This document shows positions 53,084 through 62,115 of a DNA stretch of 64,000 bases, one piece after another. The notes under the pieces were generated by a model. It made no database searches and had not been told where the DNA came from. It worked only from the letters and a program-made list of their open reading frames with translations. Each line of letters opens with the position of its first letter. The stretch's first letter is position 1. A program made the translations under genes and the position numbers. This DNA comes from Paraburkholderia phytofirmans PsJN (GTDB lineage: Bacteria > Pseudomonadota > Gammaproteobacteria > Burkholderiales > Burkholderiaceae): assembly GCF_000020125.1 (NCBI RefSeq), contig NC_010676.1:620001-684000 (forward strand), written 5' to 3'.

Positions 53084-53128
53084 CTTCTGCTACCGCATCG
53101 CCTCGCGCTGAGGCGCGGATAGCAGAAG
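53084..53128. other. long hairpin after the TQT-array gene
   Basis: CTTCTGCTA pairs with TAGCAGAAG, with inner CCGC/GCGG and GCCTC/GAGGC stems. It lies 50 bp after the stop and before the tannase remnant. It lacks a U-run but could end either convergent transcript. Confidence 0.5.
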
Positions 53129-53152
53129 CGCTGTCACGTTAGCGAGGCAGCC

Positions 53153-54426
53153 TCAACACTGCGAGTTGCTGTCCCAGCGAGTCGGTACTTTGCGGTAGCT
53201 GCTCCAGTTGTTGCCTTCCTTGCAAACCCGTTGCGAGCCCTGCGTTTGACACACTGACTCGTAGCCCGGTCAATAGAGCCACTCACCGATCCAATGCAGG
53301 TCGATGCGCGGATCCGATGACGGCGTGGCGGCCACGAAGTTGGCGGCGTCGTCCGTGCTGCCCGAGCCGGTGTAATGAGCCACCGACGGATACGGGACAC
53401 CGGGCGCGTGCGCGTCGTTTAACCGTTCGTCTTCACGATCGAGGCGACGATCTTGCCGGGCTTGGTGCCGGTCTCCGCCCACGCCATCACCGACGTCACG
53501 ATGTCGAACATGTTCGGGCCATTGCCGCCTCATTCGCGCGAGACTACTTGCTCGAGGTGGACGCCGTTCGAATCGGTCGCACCGTCATGAATCTGGCGTA
53601 CGACATTCACTTCCGCCTGGGAGAGGCAGGTGGATGCCGTCAGGCCTTTTGCGCACAGCATGGATTGCGGATTGAAGTGGCATACCTGCGGATTGTCGAT
53701 GACGCCGTCCGCCACGCCGTCGATGCTAACGCACGCTTGCAGCACGGCAGCGTGGATCAGTGGCAATTTGCTCGCGAGCAGAATGTACATGCCGGTCTCC
53801 GGATCGACGTTGATCACTGCGGGCCATGCGTGATGGAACGTGTTCTGCACGATGAGGCCGTTCACGGGCGCGCCCGCTGCGATACCGTCGAAATCGTCCG
53901 GAAAACGCTGTGCTTCCATCTACGCCTCACTACCGCCATCGCAACAACCGTCGAAGTACGAATACTTCGCTGGCCGCACGTAGAACTTGTCGATGATTGC
54001 TTTGGATACCTGTGCAGGGGCATGCTCCGCACGATACGCAAAATCGATCTTTGTTTAAGGGTTGAGTGCCCGCGAGCCGTCGTTGCCACCTTCGTGACCC
54101 ATGTCGGTCGCGGCCATTGCGATTTGTCCATTGGTGACGGGCACGCAGGTCAAGGCCATTGGCGCATTGACAGAGAGGTTGCCGCACAGTCCGCCGCAAC
54201 CGGCTTGCAGGTAGCGTTGCGTCCAGCCTTGCGTCGGCAGTTGCAACTCGAATAGCGAGGCACCCGGTCCGATTGTCCCCTTCACATCGCACTTGGCTGC
54301 TGGCAGCGCGTTCTGTCCCACGACAGTGCCCGTGGGAAGCACCGTGGCCGACGTAATGGTGACCGTTCCGCCGGTGACGCCGCTGAGGTCCATGCTCGTC
54401 ACGGCGGCGCAATTCATGGCGGACAC
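53153..54426 (-). pseudogene. decayed tannase/feruloyl esterase gene
   Basis: Fragments of a tannase-family esterase are spread over three frames. The N-terminal piece (MNCAAVTSMDLSGVTGGTVTITSATVLPTG ... QGWTQRYLQAGCGGLCGNLSVNAP) ends at a stop near 54055. The next piece has the active-site region as YSYFDGCCDGGSEA followed by TAG, so the catalytic Ser of G-C-S-x-G-G is Cys and a nonsense codon follows. Then MEAQRFPDDFDGIAAGAP continues to a stop at 53531. A large internal block is missing before GGNGPNMFDIVTSVMAWAE, and the C-terminal part is interrupted by TGA before PGYESVCQTQGS. At least four disabling lesions; not functional. Confidence 0.85.
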
Positions 54427-54966
54427 TGTCGGCGACCGACGAAATAGGGGCCGTTGGAAGCGCGCCGCAATCGACCCCGGTGCGCCGATTCAATACAGGC
54501 GGGCGTGGTAGGGGAAAGAAGACGTGGCGCGGCCGGGTAGACGTGCGATCAAATTCAGCTTTGCGAAACTTTCTGCCTGGTGCGTCGAATTGCGGACGCG
54601 ATCTGGAGCGGTTCATTAATTGGAAAGTACCGCAAAATCAATGAGGTAGGGTGGGGTGTCGCGCGGTTCGGCGAGGCGGTGCGTTGAGCGTTTGCGTCGC
54701 GATTCTCGGTCCGTGTGATAAGAAAAATAGATTGGATTGCATTCGCAATCGCGCTGCCTTGATCGATGCCGTCATCGATATCATCAGCGCCGCGTGGAAA
54801 TATCGTGTAAGCACTTTTGAATCAAGGCGTGTTCTCCCATCATCGCGGCATTTCGCGGGCGCTAATCTACTGCCACAGCTAGCGCAATCCCTGATTGCCT
54901 CGCAGCAGGCCGCGACATAGTCTCGTGACGCCTGAGCCTGGTTACTTCCCTGAACAGAGGCCTGGT
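54427..54966. other. 540-bp noncoding region
   Basis: Contains no supported gene. A short forward frame (54651-54920) has no ribosome-binding site or family motif. The region is relatively AT-rich near 54700-54850 and should hold the LprI-like gene promoter. Confidence 0.4.
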
Positions 54967-55467
54967 ATGTCTACCGTGAACACCGTTTTGTCCCGCGTTC
55001 TTCAACGTCTCGCGGCGCCGTCCACCATGCTGTCGATCGGCATGCTGCTCGCAGGCGCCATGCTTGCTGTGGACGCGTCCGCGGCAAGCTTCAAGTGCAC
55101 GAGCAAGTCGTCCGTGTCGGAAAAGATCGTCTGTAAGGAGCCGACGCTGTCAGCGCTCGACGATCGTCTTACCGCCGCGTGGCAACGCGCGAAAGAGGCA
55201 ACGCTCGATACGGCGGCCCTCGAAGCGGCACGTACGCATCAATGGCTCTGGCGCCAGCACAACTGCACCGATGAGGCTTGCGTGAAGAGTTGGTACGACC
55301 GTCGCATTGCCGAACTGGACGCTGACTACGTGCAGGCAAAGCAGGCACGCCGCGAAGCGTTCGACGCGTCGCTGGCCGGACAGAACCTCGCGCCTTCGGC
55401 CGCCGATGCAGTTCGCAAGATGAAGGGCGAGGCTGTTGCGAATGCGACGACTGCCAGTGCGCAGTAG
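54967..55467 (+). CDS. LprI-like/DUF1311 periplasmic protein
   Basis: A 166-aa exported protein with a long N-terminal signal (…LQRLAAPSTMLSIGMLLAGAMLAVDASAA). The mature part has the DUF1311/LprI pattern: FKCTSKSSVSEKIVCKEPTLSALDDRLTAAWQRAKEAT, then THQWLWRQHNCTDEACVKSWYDRRIAELD, with four conserved Cys likely forming two disulfides. Relatives include a lysozyme inhibitor, but the function of most is unknown. The ATG at 54967 is preferred to the longer frame at 54895. Confidence 0.82.
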   Translation: MSTVNTVLSRVLQRLAAPSTMLSIGMLLAGAMLAVDASAASFKCTSKSSVSEKIVCKEPTLSALDDRLTAAWQRAKEATLDTAALEAARTHQWLWRQHNCTDEACVKSWYDRRIAELDADYVQAKQARREAFDASLAGQNLAPSAADAVRKMKGEAVANATTASAQ

Positions 55468-55512
55468 TTGCCGGTGGTGAAGGCGCGTCGGTGGACGCGA
55501 CGCCTGGACGCG

Positions 55513-56196
55513 CTAGCTCACATTGAAATGCACGCGGACGTCCTGCCTGCTTTCGATCGGATGGCCGCCCTGCAATGCCGGAAAAAAGCGCCATTTGCGT
55601 AGGGCTTCGAGGAGAAGCTGGTTGAGGCGTGGATTTTGAGTCGGCTTGAGCAGTTCGACATCGACCGAGCCGTCGACATGAATCACGAAGCGCGCGGTCG
55701 CAACGGTTTGATAGGCTTGCTCGCGTAGATCGTCGGGTAATTCGGGTAACGGTTGCGCGATAGAGCGCGCGGCTGTGTCGCCGGGAGGGAGAGTGGGTTG
55801 TGATGTGCTTTGTCTTTCCTCTTGGGAGTTAGGTGAACGCGCGGTGGACTCGGTGGACGCGGTGGATTCATTGGGAGCGGGGATTCGAGTTGGCTGAACG
55901 TCCGGTGTCGGTTGCCGCGGTGTGCGTGCTTCAGCGGGTCTCGGCGCAACATGCTGACGTGGCTCGACTGGTCGCTGTGGTTTGACCGTGGGCGCCGGTT
56001 CGCGATGCACTGGCGCCTGCGGATCGAGTTCCACCACGCGCATCTCCAGCGGCTTATCTGGCGCTGGCTGCGATGTCGTTGCGTCGAGCCAATGTCCGAG
56101 CGCGTACAGAAACACGATCCAGACTACGAGCGCGACGACGATCGCCAGTACGATCCGAAGCGTCGGCGAATCATCGATTGAAATGGTCAGACGCAT
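55513..56196 (-). CDS. tonB: TonB energy-transducing protein
   Basis: A 227-aa TonB. One N-terminal transmembrane anchor (LRIVLAIVVALVVWIVFLYALGHWL), a Pro-rich periplasmic spacer (VHREPAPTVKPQRPVEPRQH...), and a C-terminal TonB domain (YQTVATARFVIHVDGSVDVELLKPTQNPRLNQLLLEALRKWRFFPALQGGHPIES). It links the ExbBD motor to the receptor encoded upstream. It is last in a four-gene reverse-strand operon, 4 bp after exbD. Confidence 0.9.
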   Translation of the reverse strand: MRLTISIDDSPTLRIVLAIVVALVVWIVFLYALGHWLDATTSQPAPDKPLEMRVVELDPQAPVHREPAPTVKPQRPVEPRQHVAPRPAEARTPRQPTPDVQPTRIPAPNESTASTESTARSPNSQEERQSTSQPTLPPGDTAARSIAQPLPELPDDLREQAYQTVATARFVIHVDGSVDVELLKPTQNPRLNQLLLEALRKWRFFPALQGGHPIESRQDVRVHFNVS

Positions 56197-56200
56197 CGCG

Positions 56201-56599
56201 CTATTTTGGACGCACGGCGATCAGAAACCGCGCCGCGCCGGCTCGGCGTGCGGCGAGCATGGCCTGCACGACTGCGCCGTGGCCCGCAGCGTCGTCGGCG
56301 GCAATGACGACATTGGCGTCGGGCTGCAGCAGTCGCTTTATCGTCGGCTCGATCTGATCGGGGCGCACAGGCAGATGGTTCACGAAGATTTCGTTGCGAC
56401 TGTCGACCGAGATGGTTAGCGGCTCATGCTCGGCCAATTGTTGCGCGCGACCCGCGGGCAACGTCAGCTTGACGGCATCGAGCCGCTGCATGGCGAGCGA
56501 AGCGAGCATGAACGTCGCCAGCAGAAAGAACATCACGTCGATCATCGGAATGATTTCGATGCGGCCACGTCTGGCCGCGCGCGAACGTTTGAACTTCAC
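56201..56599 (-). CDS. exbD: ExbD biopolymer-transport protein
   Basis: A 132-aa protein with a single transmembrane helix. RGRIEIIPMIDVMFFLLATFMLASLAM carries the essential membrane Asp (P-M-I-D-V), the proton carrier. The periplasmic domain (LTISVDSRNEIFVNHLPVRPDQI) follows. It forms the stator with ExbB. The ATG overlaps the exbB stop by 4 bases. Confidence 0.92.
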   Translation of the reverse strand: MKFKRSRAARRGRIEIIPMIDVMFFLLATFMLASLAMQRLDAVKLTLPAGRAQQLAEHEPLTISVDSRNEIFVNHLPVRPDQIEPTIKRLLQPDANVVIAADDAAGHGAVVQAMLAARRAGAARFLIAVRPK

Positions 56600-57243
56600 G
56601 ACTGCGCTCCCGCAACGCTCGTGGCAAGACGTATTTCACCGAGCCGTGCAGTCGCGAACGATTCGAGTTCATCCATCAGGCGCTCAAGCCGACGGGAAAA
56701 ATAGTTGAACGCGAAGAGTGCGAACAGCGCGACGACGAGACCGATCGCCGTCGCCACCAACGACTGCGCGACGCCGCCGGTGACGCCGGCCGGATCGACG
56801 AGCCCCGTGCCGCCGAACAGCTGAAACGAATGCATCATGCCGACGATGGTGCCGAGCAAGCCCAACAGCGGCGCGGCCGTGACGATCGTCTCCAGCACCC
56901 AGAAACCCTTGCTCATGTCGCGCTCGATCTGCGAAGCGACCGATTGCGCATTGGCTTCGCGCAGCCACAGCGGAACGGATGCATCGGGCCTCCACGATGT
57001 ACTCATACGTTTGAATACGTTCTGACGTGGCGCATGATTCAATCCGTTGTCCATGCCGGTGGAAGATGCGGGCATGTGAATTCCGTGCGCGTCGTCGGCG
57101 CCCGGCGGCAGACGGCCGAAACGCAAAAACACATAGGCGCGATCGAGGACGATCGCAACCGCCACAACAGCAAGTACCGTGAGCGGATAGATCACCCATC
57201 CGCCCACGCGCACCGCCGCCAGAATATTCGTCCAATCTTGCAT
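56596..57243 (-). CDS. exbB: ExbB proton-channel protein
   Basis: A 215-aa MotA/TolQ/ExbB-family protein with three transmembrane segments: VGGWVIYPLTVLAVVAVAIVLDRAYVFLRF, then FWVLETIVTAAPLLGLLGTIVGMMHSFQLFG, and VAQSLVATAIGLVVALFALFAFNYFSRRLERLMDELE. The TM2/TM3 Thr and Gly positions that line the channel are present. It drives the adjacent TonB with ExbD. It starts 26 bp after the receptor gene. Confidence 0.92.
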   Translation of the reverse strand: MQDWTNILAAVRVGGWVIYPLTVLAVVAVAIVLDRAYVFLRFGRLPPGADDAHGIHMPASSTGMDNGLNHAPRQNVFKRMSTSWRPDASVPLWLREANAQSVASQIERDMSKGFWVLETIVTAAPLLGLLGTIVGMMHSFQLFGGTGLVDPAGVTGGVAQSLVATAIGLVVALFALFAFNYFSRRLERLMDELESFATARLGEIRLATSVAGAQS

Positions 57244-57269
57244 GACTGACCTCGTGCTGCGTGACAGAT

Positions 57270-59615
57270 TTAGAAATGCTTGGTGATACCGGCGTAGACG
57301 GCGAAATGCGGGCCGTATTGCGGCGCGCCCACTCCGATGCCCGAGCCGTCACGCAATTCATAAACGCGGTTGAATGCATTGACGACCAGCAAGCGCGCAT
57401 CGAACTTACCCACTAGAGGCTGGTTGAAATGCTGGATTACGCCGAGATTGATCTGCGCATAGACGGGCAGGCGATCGGTGTTGGCGAAGCCGCTTCTCAG
57501 GCCGCTGCCCACCAGGCCGTCGAAGGTGAATGTCGTTCTGCCGAGGTCATACGTGCCGCCGAATGACGCGGTGATGCGTTGGTCATGATCCAGATACACC
57601 CAATGGTCGTTGATGTAGGCAAGTTCGTCCGCTTCGAAATTGAACTGAGCCGAGTCGATTTGTTTGCCTTGCGCGCGGCTGTAGGCGAAGTTCAGATAGG
57701 CGGACGCGTTGTCCTGCTTGTAATTCGCGGTGAATTCGAGTCCGTACACGCGTCCGTATTGATAGTTGAACGGCGTGAAGATGAGGGCGGAGCCGAACTG
57801 ACCTTCGTCGAGCAGGTTAGTGGATTTTTTGTAGTAGGCGTCGATGCCGACCGTCACGTTCGAACCGAGACGCTGTGTGACGCCGAGGTCGAAATAATGA
57901 CTGCGTTCCGGCTGCACCTGATCGTTCTGACTCGACGGACTCTGGTTAGTGGTGCCGTTGAAGCGGCTGATGGTGGAGCCGGACACCAGTTCGAATGCGG
58001 GTGGTGTGAAGTAGCGCGCATAGCCGGCGTGAAAGGTGGTGGTCGGCGTCAGCGCATAGACCAGCCCGATGCGAGGACTCAACTGGCTCGCACTGACGTA
58101 CTCATCCATCTTGTCATAACGCAGCCCGTAATTGAGCGTGAGCTTGTCGGTGATTTTCCATTCGTCTTGCACGTATGCGCTGTACAGGTAGCCGGTTCTG
58201 CTGCTCGAGTCGTGGATATTGAAGGGCTGGTCGGATAGCTGATTGCCCTCGGAGTCGGCTGCGAACACGTCGACGCTGTCGTCGAATACCGCGTGTTCCT
58301 GCTGGAAAAAGAGGCCGGCGCGAATCGTATGCTTCTCGTTGAGTCGCCACGTGGTGTCGACTTGCGCACCGTTGGCCGAGTTGCTGTGAAAGTCCTGGGA
58401 CGCAACGCCGTTGAAAAGCAGGTCGCCCACCGGATCGGGATTGAATTGCGTTCGCGTGTAACGGGTGAATAGCGCGACCTGGTAGTCCAGTGCGCCGCCA
58501 TTGGTGCCTTGAAGCGCCAGCACCGCAAAATTGTTCAACTCCGATTGCGTCTCGTCCAACTGACTCGAATCGAACGCGTTGTTGCCGTTGAGCGTGAAAT
58601 TTGTTGGAAGCCCCGGCGTGTTGGGGATTTCGAATTGGTTGCTCGTGGTGCCGAACATCAGGCTCACTCGCGTGAGCGGATTGATGATGTATGACATATA
58701 ACCGAACGCATCGCCCTGACGGGTGTGGTCATGCAGCGCGCTCGCGCTTGCGGTCGGGTTCTCGATGCCGAGGTTGTTGACGCCAAGTGAGCCGCTGAAG
58801 TAGTAGCTGAACGGACCTTGCGTGCCGAACACGTCGGCGCTGGTCTTGAGGGTCTGGTGGCTGCCGCCGAACACGTCGATGGTGCCGCCGTTGCCCGCGT
58901 CACCGGTTTTCGTGCGGATGTCCACGACACCGGCCGTGCGGTAGCCGTACTGCGCCGGTAAAGCCCCGGTCAACAGATTGACCTGGTCGATGATGCGCGT
59001 GTCGAGCGCTTGCCCAAAGCCGCTGATCGGTTCAGGAATGATGATCCCGTTGATGCGATATTGCAGATTGGCGTGGTCTCCGCGCACGTGAAGTTGTCCG
59101 TATGAATCGCTGGCCACGCCGGGCGCTTGCAGCAGCACCTGATTCAGTGGCGTGTCCTGGCCTGCGGGTAGCGCTTCGATATCGGCCTGGCTGAAGCGGT
59201 ACACGCTGCTGCCGGTCTCGGGCAACAACCCATTACGCGCTCTGTCCAGTCGCTTCGCGTTCACCTGAACGTCGAGTGTGCCGCTCTTTGCAAGACTAAC
59301 GCTGACGGTGCTTTCCGCGCCGGCGCTCGTGGTGGTGATGCTGTTGCCGCTCGCAAATCCCGGTGCGGTGACGACGATCGCGTAGGTGCCCGGTGTCACG
59401 TGCGCGATGGCGAAGCGGCCTTCGGCGTTCGTTTTCGCCTCGGTGACAGCGGCGCCGCTCGCGTTCTGCACGATTACCGTGGCGTTGTTGACGGGTTGGC
59501 CGGCGGCGTCTGTGACTGCGCCGGTTACTGAACTTTCGTCAGTCGCGGCGTGGGCGTGGGCGGCCATGGCGAACAGCAGCAAAGCTGCAGAGGAGACGCG
59601 CGTGCGGATTGTCAT
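57270..59615 (-). CDS. TonB-dependent outer-membrane receptor with carboxypeptidase-regulatory-like N-terminus
   Basis: 781 aa: a signal peptide to ~23 (ALLLFAMAAHAHA); a CarboxypepD_reg-like beta domain at ~26-110 (VTGAVTDAAGQPVNNATVIVQNASG); a plug at ~125-240 (ALPAGQDTPLNQVLLQAPGVASDSYGQLHVRGDHANLQYRINGIIIPEP); and a 22-strand barrel ending in Phe (VYAGITKHF). It heads the receptor-exbB-exbD-tonB operon, so it has a private energy source. The ligand is not readable from sequence; a Zur-box-like site upstream hints at zinc or a zincophore. No metal-binding His-rich loop stands out. Confidence 0.9.
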   Translation of the reverse strand: MTIRTRVSSAALLLFAMAAHAHAATDESSVTGAVTDAAGQPVNNATVIVQNASGAAVTEAKTNAEGRFAIAHVTPGTYAIVVTAPGFASGNSITTTSAGAESTVSVSLAKSGTLDVQVNAKRLDRARNGLLPETGSSVYRFSQADIEALPAGQDTPLNQVLLQAPGVASDSYGQLHVRGDHANLQYRINGIIIPEPISGFGQALDTRIIDQVNLLTGALPAQYGYRTAGVVDIRTKTGDAGNGGTIDVFGGSHQTLKTSADVFGTQGPFSYYFSGSLGVNNLGIENPTASASALHDHTRQGDAFGYMSYIINPLTRVSLMFGTTSNQFEIPNTPGLPTNFTLNGNNAFDSSQLDETQSELNNFAVLALQGTNGGALDYQVALFTRYTRTQFNPDPVGDLLFNGVASQDFHSNSANGAQVDTTWRLNEKHTIRAGLFFQQEHAVFDDSVDVFAADSEGNQLSDQPFNIHDSSSRTGYLYSAYVQDEWKITDKLTLNYGLRYDKMDEYVSASQLSPRIGLVYALTPTTTFHAGYARYFTPPAFELVSGSTISRFNGTTNQSPSSQNDQVQPERSHYFDLGVTQRLGSNVTVGIDAYYKKSTNLLDEGQFGSALIFTPFNYQYGRVYGLEFTANYKQDNASAYLNFAYSRAQGKQIDSAQFNFEADELAYINDHWVYLDHDQRITASFGGTYDLGRTTFTFDGLVGSGLRSGFANTDRLPVYAQINLGVIQHFNQPLVGKFDARLLVVNAFNRVYELRDGSGIGVGAPQYGPHFAVYAGITKHF

Positions 59616-59760
59616 CGTTATGTATTCGAGTGTGTTGGCGACTGGCTGTATGCGTTGTTCTGTCTTGGTCGACGGTTTTTCTGCGGCTGACGTGTGCTGC
59701 TGCTGCGATTCGCGGCATGGATATCCTTTCAGCCGCGAAAGTTTTTTCGTGTCTCGTAGA

Positions 59761-59781
59761 GAATGTTATATCATTACATTC
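59761..59781. promoter_or_regulatory. Zur/Fur-like palindrome upstream of the TonB-receptor operon
   Basis: GAATGTTATA ... ATTACATTC is an imperfect inverted repeat (GAATGT and ACATTC arms perfect) in an AT-rich patch, 146 bp upstream of the receptor ATG. It resembles the proteobacterial Zur consensus (GAAATGTTATA and its complement). The reverse strand has a possible -10 TATAAC inside it, with TTGTTT 16 bases upstream. Zinc control is inference. Confidence 0.45.
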
Positions 59782-60061
59782 GAGGAAAACAATGACAAGT
59801 TGATGGCGCGTTGGTTCTGAGGCGTGGGATGAGATAGCGGGCGCAATTCATGCCTGCGCGGTTGCCCGTTTTGGGCAATTTGCGTAGTGCAGTGCGTCTT
59901 ATTGGCTGTGGGTTTGCGTGCCGGCTAATGCGGCGGGGGAGGCGGTTTTGATCGCATGTCGAACCCTTTTGTCGATTCGAGCAGGCAGCCGCCGCTCTCG
60001 CTGACGACGCGGTTCAGTCAGGTGCGATGACGTTGCCGCCGTGGGTGCTAGAGTTCAACGT

Positions 60062-60110
60062 GTGGCTCGTTGACGAGCCACGAGCATCGCCACGCTGAGA
60101 GCAGCGTGGC
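60062..60110. other. pair of perfect hairpins after the hydrolase gene
   Basis: GTGGCTCGT/ACGAGCCAC (60062-60081) and GCCACGCTG/CAGCGTGGC (60089-60110) lie ~70 bp downstream of the hydrolase stop. There is no U-run on either strand; they are probably transcript-end structures. The rest of the gap 59616-60176 holds no gene. Confidence 0.6.
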
Positions 60111-60176
60111 GGGCAGAGAGCGATTGCCTTGCTAAATGACGTTCTTCGAATGGCTCGGGATTGTCGGCCCATCAGT

Positions 60177-60971
60177 TCAGGACCGCACGTGCTTCGCCGC
60201 GTCTTCGATGACGGCTGTCACTTCTTTCGGCCGCGATTCATAGACCGAGTGGCTTGCGCCCGGGATCACCGTCGTATGGCTGTGCGCGCGTGCGTAGTAC
60301 CAGCGTTCGAGATCGGGGTTGATGATCTTGTCGTCGGCCGCCACGATGCCCCAACTCGGCTTGGTCGTCCAGGCGGCAACAGTCATCGGCGCCGAGAAGA
60401 CTTTCGCGGCCGTCAGGATTTGCGAATGCGATTCGAACTGCGCTTGCTTGAGCGGCAGATCGGCAGCGAAATCCTTCGCGAAATCCGCAGGATTCAGATA
60501 AGTGTATCCATCGCCGGTCTTCATGATGGCGTCCGGTTGCTTTGATGTGTAGCTCGGCATGCCTTTCCCAAGGTCGCTTTCGTCTTCGCCGACGGCCGGC
60601 GCGTGCGCGGCCACATACACCAGGCCCACCACTTTCGGGTGCACGCCGGCTTCAGTGATGACCGAGCCGCCGTAGCTGTGCGCCACGAGAATCGTCGGAC
60701 CGTCCTGCTGATCGAGCACGCGTTTCGTTGCAGCGACGTCGTCGTCGAGCGATGTCAGAGGCTCCTGCACGATGGTGACGTGATAACCGTCCTTGGTCAG
60801 CCTGTCATAGACCGGCTTCCAGCCGGAGCCGTCTACCCACGCGCCGTGTACGAGAACGATGTTGTGGACGGGCGCGGTTTGCGGTTGAGCGTCTTGCGCC
60901 ATCGCGGCAGTAGAGGCGAAAAGGGCGGCAGACAACGACAAGGCCGCGGCGGCGAGAGGCAAAACTTTCAT
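60177..60971 (-). CDS. exported alpha/beta hydrolase
   Basis: A 264-aa protein with a signal peptide (VLPLAAAALSLSAALFASTAAMAQD). The alpha/beta-hydrolase core follows: IVLVHGAWVDGSGWKPVYDRL (oxyanion region), VAHSYGGSVI with nucleophile S99 in H-S-Y-G-G, and TTVIPGASHSVYESRPKEV with the candidate catalytic His. The arrangement and short loops resemble the salicylate-esterase/MES-like group common in Burkholderia; the substrate is unknown. Monocistronic; the DUF4148 gene begins well upstream. Confidence 0.87.
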   Translation of the reverse strand: MKVLPLAAAALSLSAALFASTAAMAQDAQPQTAPVHNIVLVHGAWVDGSGWKPVYDRLTKDGYHVTIVQEPLTSLDDDVAATKRVLDQQDGPTILVAHSYGGSVITEAGVHPKVVGLVYVAAHAPAVGEDESDLGKGMPSYTSKQPDAIMKTGDGYTYLNPADFAKDFAADLPLKQAQFESHSQILTAAKVFSAPMTVAAWTTKPSWGIVAADDKIINPDLERWYYARAHSHTTVIPGASHSVYESRPKEVTAVIEDAAKHVRS

Positions 60972-61087
60972 GACATACTCCGTTTATAAGTAAGAAATTG
61001 TTCTTGAAAAGATGGTTTCAATTAGCTTTATAAAAGTAGGAATCCTGTTGAAATGAAAGGCGAAACAGGATTCCCGATACGTGTCAT

Positions 61088-61438
61088 TCAGCTGCCGAAG
61101 AAGACATTGCAGAAACTGACGGGGCCGACGCAACTGGAATCGGTCGACGCGTGCTTGCGCATGCCGGACGAAGAAGTGCCTTTTTGCCCCACGCCTCCGT
61201 ACGACGGTTGCGTCGTCTGCGGAGCGGTCTGTGCGGCGACCTTTGCTTCGGCTGCCTGAATGGCGGCCGGATAATCAGCGTCGTTGCCAAGCGAAGGGTT
61301 GTAGCCAGCCTGTTCGAGGCGTACCAGATCGGCGCGGACCTCAGCACGTGTGACGGGGCCATTAGATTGTGCGAAGCTCACAACAGGGGCGGCCAGCGTG
61401 CCGAGAGCGAGAGCGAAACAAACAAGAGCTTTTTTCAT
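61088..61438 (-). CDS. DUF4148 exported protein with C-terminal two-Cys motif
   Basis: A 116-aa protein from the ATG at 61438. A signal peptide (KKALVCFALALGTLAAPVVSFAQ) precedes the DUF4148 helix-rich block VTRAEVRADLVRLEQAGYNPSLGNDADYPAAIQAAEAKVAAQ. The tail ends CVGPVSFCNVFFGS. DUF4148 proteins are abundant in Burkholderiaceae and have no known function. The tail motif recurs in the 49-aa protein encoded immediately upstream (61501-61650), so the two genes are probably functionally linked. Confidence 0.87.
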   Translation of the reverse strand: MKKALVCFALALGTLAAPVVSFAQSNGPVTRAEVRADLVRLEQAGYNPSLGNDADYPAAIQAAEAKVAAQTAPQTTQPSYGGVGQKGTSSSGMRKHASTDSSCVGPVSFCNVFFGS

Positions 61439-61500
61439 GATAAAAATTCCTTGATCTATGCGATGAGTAGACAAATAACGATTGCCTGAAGCGTGCTGGT

Positions 61501-61650
61501 TCAGCTACCGAAGTACGGGGTGCAGAAGCTTGCGGGACCGACACACTGCTGCGTATTCGTGTGCATATGTTCTTTCGCTGAAGCTTGGGTAGCGAAACCT
61601 GCCGAAGCAAGAACGATCAGCGAGAGAATGACGGAAAGTTTGCTTTTCAT
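61501..61650 (-). CDS. 49-aa exported peptide sharing the CVGPxSFC tail
   Basis: A short frame, ATG 61650 to TGA 61501. MKSKLSVILSLIVLASAGFA is a signal peptide, with likely cleavage after TQASA. The mature part is only ~24 residues and ends QQCVGPASFCTPYFGS. The pattern C-V-G-P-x-S-F-C-x3-F-G-S-stop is shared with the neighbouring DUF4148 protein, and the TGA stop is shared too. The two Cys, six residues apart, could form a disulfide loop in the periplasm. No DUF4148 helix is present. Easily missed because of length; coding is supported by the signal peptide and the shared tail. Confidence 0.7.
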   Translation of the reverse strand: MKSKLSVILSLIVLASAGFATQASAKEHMHTNTQQCVGPASFCTPYFGS

Positions 61651-62115
61651 TTGGATGCCTAACTAGTAAGAGATTGAAGTTGGCTTGCGAATTAAGTGAA
61701 GCTAAGTCTTTGCTTATCCACCAACATGACCCGCATGCAATGAGAGCCGCGCGTACATGCCTGTTTCGTCACTACCGTGCAGCGTTTGTCGCTGTCTTGT
61801 AGGGGCGAACACATCGGGTTTCCTCTTATTCCAAATTTTTTTCGTGATTGTGAAGAAAAACTCTAATCTTACAATTACCTGAACGTTTGGCGTGCGGAAG
61901 ACGGGTGCTCCCGCCGTCTAACGAAAAAGCTGTTCACGCGCAAAGCCTTATCCAGTCTGGCTCCCAAACGCTTGCGCGGTTAAGTCTGACGATTACGTTT
62001 ATTAAAGATTTGCGTTTTGCATGTCGTTATCCAGTCAAATAATCTGGACCATCGGACATACGCAAGCCTTTGACGGCAAGCGCTGACGAGGAAATCGCTC
62101 TTCGGGGGAATCATC
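61651..62115. other. 465-bp AT-rich noncoding region upstream of the cNMP-FliG gene
   Basis: No gene seen. The stretch ~61810-61880 is strongly AT-rich (poly-T then AAGAAAAACTCTAATCTTACAATTACC) and probably contains promoters for the divergent small peptide and cNMP-FliG genes. Confidence 0.4.

Noticed and set aside
50388..54426. Integrated mobile element or prophage for the low-GC segment
   Set aside because: No integrase, transposase, tRNA target or terminal repeats were found; transfer is possible, but no element can be delimited.
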